Positions 55,641 to 64,000 of a stretch of 64,000 nucleotides of DNA are shown piece after piece. The position numbers were made by a program, and so were the translations under genes. The notes beneath the pieces are model-generated. The model saw only the letters and a list, made by a program, of their open reading frames with translations, had not been told where the DNA came from and did not search any database. The DNA lies in the NCBI GenBank assembly GCA_030522415.1, contig CM060113.1, positions 11,852,065 through 11,916,064 on the forward strand, in the 5' to 3' direction. This stretch comes from Channallabes apus (Eukaryota > Chordata > Actinopteri > Siluriformes > Clariidae). The stretch's first letter is position 1. Every line of letters begins with the position of its first letter.

Positions 55641-56310
55641 TCTGTCCCATTTAGACTTGAACATCCTTCATATAGTACAGTACAGTATGTTACATTAGCG
55701 TAGTAAATTTTAGAGCACTTATTTTGTGCTGATGGAGGCATAACTTTGTGGTTGGCCCAAGCGTTTTGACATTTGGTCCATAAATGGAGCAGCACAAAAT
55801 GTGTGCTGGCATTCAATGTGCTGATGCAATGATATCTTCTAACCAATTTTGGTCCAAATAGACAAGTGCAAAACGGCTGCCTTCAGTAATCCCTCTAACC
55901 AAAGAGACAAGGATAAGGTGGTATTTTGCAGATCTCAAGTGCCTCAAGTCTTGTCTGATCTCTTACAAGCTGGTCACATGGATATTCAGTATTTACATTA
56001 TTATCGTTATATGCATTATTAGTTCATTATTATATCACTCAATTTAATATAAATAAGACACATCTCCCAAATACTAAATGATGGACTCTTTGACTGTTTT
56101 GTGTTTAATCTCATTTCTGTGTGGTTGTTAGCTCTAATAGAGACAAATTAGTAAAGCCAAATAATAGGACCCTGGGCATGAACCTAAGTAGCAATTACTG
56201 TCCCTGTGCACCCCACCTAGCTCACCAATCTATGCATGAACTCATGCAGGAAGCCAAAACATACAGCAACACAAAAAATGGCAAAGAAAAAAAATAAATA
56301 CATTGCATTA
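55641..56310. other. Unique DNA
   Basis: Nothing recognised. Confidence 0.5.
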
Positions 56311-56696
56311 TACACCAATCAGCCATTACATAACAATACAAAATATTGTGCTCAGTATCATGTACTGTAGGTTTCCCTCATGCCGCTGGGGTTTCGTATG
56401 ATTCCTCTGGCAATGATTTGTTTATCTGGCACATCCCATTGGTTCTCAGTGGGATTGGGATCTGATGCACTAGGTATTCTGGTGCCTTTCTAATATGACC
56501 AGAATTTACTTTTCTCTGTGATTTGTTGCAGTGGCTTTTATGTGGGATCAGACGGGATGGGCTGTCCTTTGATCTCTGTGGCCATGGGTGAGCCTTGGGT
56601 GCCCTTGAACCTGTCTCCAATTTACTGGTATATAATTGATTATCAATGTTAATGTGTTAATAATTTGTGGTGGTAATGTTATGGCTGATTGAGGTT
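56311..56696 (-). mobile_element. Tc1-like element, internally deleted
   Basis: caccaatcagccattacat (left) and taatgttatggctgattg (right) are the inverted ends of the family at 12320-12591. The complement of gggcacccaaggctcaccc marks its 5' coding region near the right end. Confidence 0.65.
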
Positions 56697-57811
56697 TCGA
56701 TTTTCATGATAATTTGAGGATTCTCAATAATACACAGAATTCAGTTTAGCCTCATTTGGCTGACTTCTTATTTGTTCTTCCCCTCACAGACTCAGCCACC
56801 AAATCATCAAAGTGCAGTTCTTGAACAAACTCTGACTCAATGGCCAGGAGTGACAGCATGTTGAGTGTTTTTGTGCCCATTTTAATTTAAAGTTTGTCTT
56901 TAAACTTCCCCATTAGGGGAAATGAATTTTTCCTGGCTTCTCTTTCTTTTGTACTGTAAGTTTTCCTTTCATCGATGCACTTAGGATAGGTTTAAAGTTT
57001 ATATTCGGCCATCTGGCTCCAGTTAAACCTTTTAATTACTGATTACAAATTCAGGCCCACAAACCAGTAACATTTCAGAATTTTGACTCCCTAACACAAA
57101 TATGTCCCAAGAGGTCTTGGTTGTGTCATTGGCACTAAATCCAACTGCATTAAACTTCAAATATCAGTTTGGTTCACCAACATAATTCCTTTAATTATAA
57201 ATGAAATGGCTCAGTCTTTTCAACATTATTTTATACCATTACTTGCAATATTAATTTGCTTTACTGGGTACATAGTGTAACCAATGAGGGGCCTCAAATC
57301 ACCCCACAAGAAGCTGAAATTAAAATTATACAAAGGTCTCTAATATAATGGAGTAAAAATAATAATACAATATTAAACTGTATCACAGCTGAATGAAACT
57401 GAATGAGAAACTTTTTCTTCTGTGTACACAACCAGCATGTAGTCATTTATACAGAGGTCATTTGCATCAGTGAATAATATATGGGACAATCGTTTTGTCC
57501 ACTTTTCCATATGCTGTTCGGTTATTGGTTTTCTAGATTGCTTTTTCAACTTAAAGAAAAATGCCCTTATTTTGACAAAGCAAAAAAAGTTTTATATTTT
57601 TCTTGCAATATTTTTTTGCAGAATTCCACCCATATATCTATGCATGTTTTTAATCAAAGATGGTTATTGTAGGATTAAACCTTCTCTTTTAAATTTAATT
57701 AAACATTAATTTTCATTACCATCATTTTGACATCAGAACATATTGCCCTCATTTGACTTCAATGTCCAAGTCCAGCATGATCCTCTTGCCTGAGGCAAAT
57801 CCATCCTATTT

Positions 57812-57850
<39 letters not shown>

Positions 57851-58019
57851 AATTGTATTATGCCGTCTTTTTGCAGCAGCCTTTTTTTTTGTTTCCAAAT
57901 AACAGTGTATTTGATATGGGTAATAACTCATACTAATGAACATGTGCACTGTTCCTACAGTTAGAGTCAGGAGAGCATCAAACTGAAGAAGTGAGACTGC
58001 TCTCGGCAATGCTCTCTCA

Positions 58020-58052
<33 letters not shown>

Positions 58053-58225
58053 ACTTTCATAAGATATGGATTACAGAGGCTGAGCTTGAGGATAGGGATG
58101 ATAGATGCAGTCAAATGGAGAGGCTGTTTAGCCTGAGATAATGTTTTAATTGTGTACTTTCCAGAGGATGCCAAGGACAAATGACAGCTTTTTTGTGATC
58201 TTGTTGAGTGAGGTCAGGTGAAATT
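56697..58225. other. Unique DNA with two microsatellites
   Basis: No gene recognised. (CT)n lies at 57816-57847 and (CA)n at 58028-58054. The open frames near 57470-57709 are AT-rich and show no known domain. Confidence 0.5.
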
Positions 58226-58820
58226 GTTCCCTTTCAAAGGCTTCACTCGATGCTGCGTGAAAACGCTATGGGAAACATCTTGTCATGTTGCCGGTTGTGA
58301 AGCATGTGTGTATAAACACGCCAAATTTTGGCCTATATAACCTCGGTCAGGTGACGACATCTGATTAGACGCACCTGCAGGTTATAAATAGTGTAAGAGC
58401 CATATCGTACTTTTATAAATTTGTTGTTGTGTTTATTTTTTTTAATTTTTTTTTATTTGTTGTTATTTCATTTATTCTACCTGGTTCTATTCATTAGTAA
58501 ATCATTAAGCATTAAGTTTGTTACATAAGCCATAAGCTTTAAATTTCTTAGTTATGCATCCATTTTGACAATCGTTAGTTGGTCTGTGATGTCATTCCAC
58601 TATTACATGCATTTGTATGACTGTCGTACGATAGAAAGTGCAGTTTAGATGCGGAAGGCTACGGAAACACAAGCTTTTGACCGTGAGCTCCCCATAAGCT
58701 GGGAATGTAAGATACAACAACTAGGTTGTTGTAACCGTAAGCTCCCGTAAGTAGGTATATACAACAAGAGTGTTGTTATATACGTAAGCTAAGACTGTAA
58801 TTTATAACATACAGCAAATA

Positions 58821-60442
<1,622 letters not shown>

Positions 60443-61204
60443 TAGGTTGTTGTAAAAGTCAGAGATTTGCAAGATGCAGCAACTGGTGTCTGTAATCACA
60501 GTGGATTTACTCAAGACGACTGTATGAAGTGTTGATTCTTTGATGCTGACAAAATAAACTACAAAGAGATTGGACTTCTGTCGTGTGAGTGAAACTTTAA
60601 ACCAGAGCTACACGTCAAAACTGGTGAAATAATATGACCGCATCTACAAATAGTACTGAGCCAGAGGCATTCCTCAGATCTTTTGTCTGCACCTCGTTGT
60701 GTTGAGCGTGTTTGTGTTTAAAACCAAAATAAGAAGTGTTTAACTCACCGATATCGGAGTTTTTAAACGAGATGTCCTTCCGTGGGTGATATCCATATCG
60801 AAGAGCGATCTCTACACTTTACTGCTTCGATTAAAATGCTCGCGCGCCACGCATTCCTTGAGAAGCTTCGAGCCGTGGCGCATTTTGGTGCTTAAACCTC
60901 ACTTCGTTGGATCGGGAAATCCTTCTGTCTGCTCTCAAGCGCGCCCCGGGCTTCCTGTGAATGGGTAAGGATAAACATCCTATCTTTCTTAAACCGCGGA
61001 GATGGAAATACTCTCCGAGCACTAAAAAAAAAAAAAAAATGGCAGTTTCTGTCGGGTGGCCGGGGGGGCGGCGCCTCAACGACACGCTCCCCCTCTCCCC
61101 TCTTAGCTTTCTCCATATGAGTTAACCCTTTCATGGAGTAAGCTATATTAATCCCGTGTTTTCCTGCCATCTACATATTTATTGTTTAAATATAGTTGAT
61201 GTGG

Positions 61205-61800
61205 AAGCACGGAGTTATATGTTGTTGCCCAGATAGAAGAGATAGAATCTCTCTCCTGGGACATCATCCTTCCTGAAAAGCTAATACTTCCTTTCAAGCT
61301 ATGTAGACTTTCATCTTACCTGGAGGGAAAAGCTTTTCAGGCAGCAGGTCAGGTTGGTGCTCCTTTGCACACCAGGGCAGTTTTGCAGGCCTACCAGGCT
61401 GACCTGCTTAGAGACTCTTCAGATATGGCGTATTGGAATTACGCCGGGCCACAGACTTGTCTCTACGTACAACAAAAGCAGACGGCTTGTGCTATCTGAA
61501 GGAACACCTAACATCCCCCTGTTTTAACCAAGCTGCCAAAACTTTGCCCCTTTCTGAGAAATTGGCAGCGTGGAAGCTACTGCCAAGTATATCTCCTTGG
61601 GTACTAAGGACTGTAGAGAAACTACAGGAGTCAGTTCTCACATCACCTTCCGTGTTTCAAAATGGCTCCTGACAGAAGTTGCTGGGGAATGGGGCCATGG
61701 AACATGTTCCCCTACCAGACAGCGAGTAAGGCTACTACAGTCAGTATTCCTTGTTTCCCAGAGGAACGGGGGACTGCGTCAAAATTTTTAGATTTTGCGG
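61205..61800 (+). pseudogene. DIRS gag-like region
   Basis: Broken frames read AFQAAGQVGAPLHTRAVLQA near 61335-61395 and MELRRATDLSLRTTKADG at 61433-61490. Both are reminiscent of the gag-like first protein of fish DIRS elements, in which a L-R-R-A-x-D-L-x-L-R-x-T-K segment is common. The frames shift repeatedly, and no zinc knuckle is seen. The gag protein would package the element RNA. The assignment is from remembered similarity and from position ahead of the reverse transcriptase. Confidence 0.6.
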
Positions 61801-61899
61801 GCTGTAACCTCTATCTAAAATAAATAATACAGTTTCAAAATGTTGACTGTTAAAGTGATTGCTCTCAAATCCTACCGAGCGATTGATTTGTGACAATCG

Positions 61900-62270
61900 A
61901 TTGAAGGACGCTTACGTTCAATATAGACATATTGCCACAACACAGGGAAAGACCTGAGGTTCACTTTCGGGGGCCAAGCTTACCAGTATCGGGTCCTTCC
62001 ATTTGGTCTAGCTCTCTCACCCGCACATATTAAAATGTATGGATGTAGTTCTGGCTCTTACTACCAGGGCATCCATATTCGAATTACATAGACGACTGGC
62101 TGGCCTAGTCTCATTAGGTAGCGCTTCAACATTAGCATGTCGCCCTAGCTCATCTTTGTTTCTGAGGATTGAGACCCAACGCCATGAAAGCGTGCTCTTT
62201 CCTGTTCTGAGGATTTGGGTGTCACATGAGATTCGATCGTAAGCGGGCACGGCTGTCTCCTGCTTGTGTC
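61900..62270 (+). pseudogene. DIRS reverse transcriptase fragment with YIDD
   Basis: Motifs survive in different frames. DAYVQYRHIATTQGK (near 61908) corresponds to the first catalytic Asp region. YQYRVLPFGLALSP lies at 61981-62022, and NYIDDWLA contains the catalytic YIDD at 62085-62096. A later segment near 62205-62235 reads LGVTWDSI, matching the F-L-G-V motif after the active site. Deletions and shifts separate them. The combination L-P-F-G-L-x-x-S-P plus YIDDWL is the typical DIRS/LTR-type reverse transcriptase pattern and unlike the FADD/YADD of the LINEs in this window. Confidence 0.78.
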
Positions 62271-62534
62271 GAATCCATTTTCAACACCCTCAAGGAAATC
62301 AAGTTAGACCAAGAAATTGACCATCACTTTCAGAGACCTTAGCGCCCATGGCAGCGCTATCGGTGACACCTTGGGCCTTCTGCACATGAGAGCATTTCAG
62401 TTGTGGCTAAGACAGGGGATTTCATTCTAGGGCGATCTCCAACAAGGGTTACGCACCAGGTCCTTCGTACCCCTCCTGTGTGGTTCAAGACCCTGGTTCT
62501 GACTCTGGGTCCCATTCTAAGTTCGTCTTGTCGT

Positions 62535-62985
62535 GGCAGATGCTAACGATAGACGCTTCCCTCACGGGAGGGGGTATGGTCTTAGATGACCGTCCAGCCC
62601 AAGCTGGAGAGGCCTTCTTCTTGCACGGCACATCAATTGCCTCGAAATGATGGCTCTATTTCTGACCCTAAAGCACTTCCTCGAGCAGTTGAGAGTGCCA
62701 TGTCCCATTGCGCGTGGACAACACTATGGCAAGTCTCATATATTAATCGCCAGGGCGGACTGTGCTCGCGCCGCTAAATAGCAAGCGCACCAGGTTCCTG
62801 TCCCTCAGCGTGATTTACATGTGATTTACATGTGTTACAACGGGCATATGAATGTGAGAGCAGTTGTACTGTCCAGTCAATCTCTGACACACAGGGAATG
62901 GAAACCCCACCCTGAAATAGTCAGTCAATCAGAGGTGGACCTCTTTGCCTCGCAAGATCAGCAAATGTCCTCTTTGCTACTCTCT
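62535..62985 (+). pseudogene. DIRS RNase H and connector fragment
   Basis: TIDASLTGGG near 62546-62575 holds the first RNase H Asp. INCLEMMALFLTLKHFLE lies at 62632-62685 with the conserved Glu. IYINRQGGL-like residues lie near 62735. GHMNVRAVVLSSQSLTHREW and PHPEIVSQSEVDLFASQ (62840-62960) continue into the region after the RNase H in DIRS elements. Stops interrupt between them. RNase H removes the RNA strand after reverse transcription. Confidence 0.75.
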
Positions 62986-63004
62986 GACTCTGGATCTAGT
63001 ATCC

Positions 63005-64000
63005 TTCTTCAAGAGCTTATGCCCTCAAATGGAATGTATTTAAAGGGTGACATTGGGTGAGAGATGCTGTTGCCCTCTCCTATGAGGCGCGTGGGCTCAC
63101 TTCGCCTCTAGGAATCAGGGCTCAATCAACCAGGGGGAATGCCTCATTTATTGCACTAGCAAGAGGTATTCCCCTGCAACAAGTGTATGCTAAGCAGGTA
63201 GACCCAGTCCACTGCCGATATGTTTCAGTGCTGGAGGTTCTGCAGGAAAAGCTTGTCCTCTGGCTTGTGCCCAAGTACTCTCAAGATGTACTTAACCGCA
63301 TCCTCACTGAACTATCTTCCGAAAGTTCCATTTGTAACATGCACCCTACTGTTTTGAAGCCTTCTGTCCTCCGCCTTTTACAGCTTCGGAGCAGGAGAAA
63401 CTTCACTTACTGTCTAGTACGTGCTCTTCAGATTTAAGTCCACCGCATGAGCCAGTGGCGCAAGTCAGAGCGCCACTATACTGGGTGAGAGATGCTATTG
63501 CCCTCTCCTATGAGGCACGTGGGCTTACTTCGCCTCTAGGAATCAGGACTCATTCAACCAGGGGGATCGCCTCATCTATTGCACTAGCAAGAGGTATTCC
63601 CCTGCAGCAAGTGCGTGAGAAGCAGGTAGACCTAGTCCACTGCCGAATTGTTTCAGTGCCGGAGTCTCTGCAGGAAAGTTGTTCTCAGGCTTGTGCCCTA
63701 GTACTTTCAGGACGCACATAATTGCATCCTCACTGAGCTATCGTACAAAAAAAAAAAAAAAGCATCTCCCTATTGTTTTGAAGCCTTCTGTCCTCCGCCT
63801 TTACAGCTTCGGAGCAGGAGAGACTTTACTTATGTCCAGTACATGTTCTTCAGATTTATGTCCACCACATCAACCAGTGGCATAAGTCAGAGCAGTTTTT
63901 ACATGTTTGGGACCACAACCGGCGGTGCGACCGCCACTACACTGGATGAGAGATGCTATTGCCCTCTCCTATGAGGCGCATGGGCTCACTTCACCTTTAG
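63005..64000 (+). pseudogene. DIRS tyrosine recombinase, condensed and tandemly repeated
   Basis: Tyrosine recombinases integrate DIRS DNA by strand exchange. RAYALKWNVF at 63012-63041 is the start of the recombinase. It is joined directly to its C-terminal catalytic segment: VRDAVALSYEARGLTSPLGI, then a T/H-S-T-R-G box. That box holds the catalytic H-x-x-R in unit 2 (THSTRGIAS, near 63549-63575), while unit 1 has Gln instead of His. Units begin at about 63057, 63485 and 63946. Each then returns to an N-terminal-like piece (VSVLEVLQEKL) and a middle piece (PTVLKPSVLRL, CPVRAL-like). So the region is an array of internally deleted recombinase units of about 428 and 461 bp. It continues beyond the window. 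Confidence 0.75.
63057..64000. repeat. Tandem repeat of about 430-460 bp from the DIRS recombinase
   Basis: The anchor gagagatgctNttgccctct, kept to its core gatgctNttgccctct, recurs at 63063, 63491 and 63952. Unit 2 carries an A-run (63746-63761) and an extra 35-bp block near 63895-63930 (tttttacatgtttgggacca) that is missing from unit 1. Unit 3 is cut by the end of the window. Confidence 0.9.

Noticed and set aside
58226..58820. LTR of a gypsy- or copia-type element
   Set aside because: No direct repeat with TG...CA ends or primer-binding site was found. The downstream recombinase motifs and YIDDWL pattern fit DIRS instead.
63057..64000. CRISPR-like repeat array
   Set aside because: Repeat units are about 430-460 bp, coding-derived and in a vertebrate context. 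There are no short direct repeats with unique spacers.

Overview
The window looks like ray-finned (teleost) fish DNA. It is AT-rich, full of microsatellites, and carries a mix of mobile elements typical of fish: Tc1/mariner, PIF/Harbinger, hAT and TTAA-target DNA transposons, L2-, RTE- and I/Nimb-like LINEs, a DIRS tyrosine-recombinase retroelement and tRNA-derived SINEs. An ostariophysan (for example a catfish) would fit, but that is a guess. I found no host protein-coding exon I could defend and no functional RNA gene. The window reads as intergenic or large-intron sequence with layered transposon insertions.

Layout. 1-6.8 kb: mostly unique AT-rich DNA with microsatellites, a 38-bp perfect palindrome, a decayed RTE-like LINE and two MITEs. 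6.8-11.6 kb: a Harbinger-type element (CAG target duplication) holding a near-perfect giant palindrome, at whose exact centre sits a Tc1 transposon with an intact 335-residue transposase, the only apparently intact gene here. 11.6-24 kb: unique DNA interleaved with decayed Tc1-like elements, two small MITEs with clean target duplications, and a TTAA element. 24-28.6 kb: SINE copies, an AT-rich degenerate array and an L2 3' end. 28.6-31.8 kb: a stack of nested elements (TA MITE containing Harbinger containing TTAA element, directly abutted by a hAT). 31.8-35 kb: the longest repeat-poor block. 35-38.1 kb: SINE fragments and a minus-strand LINE with RNase H. 38.1-41.8 kb: a second, inverted Harbinger copy with a Myb/SANT-like reading frame, a Harbinger transposase tail, a tRNA-Gly-like sequence and a Tc1 insertion. 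41.8-45.4 kb: mostly unique. 45.4-50.5 kb: a nearly full-length L2-like LINE (SGNH-domain ORF1 plus endonuclease/RT ORF2) broken by one stop and several frameshifts. 50.5-55.6 kb: a mariner relic, a 1.5-kb hAT and a second 5'-truncated L2. 55.6-58.2 kb: mostly unique. 58.2-64 kb: the left part of a DIRS element with a Tc1 insertion and a tandemly repeated recombinase segment that runs off the window.

The transposons share no host pathway. The most useful information is in how they nest. Sister copies provide natural empty sites, so insertion order and target duplications can be read directly from the sequence. Family assignments rest on remembered motifs, terminal repeats and target-site duplications; no database search was run.
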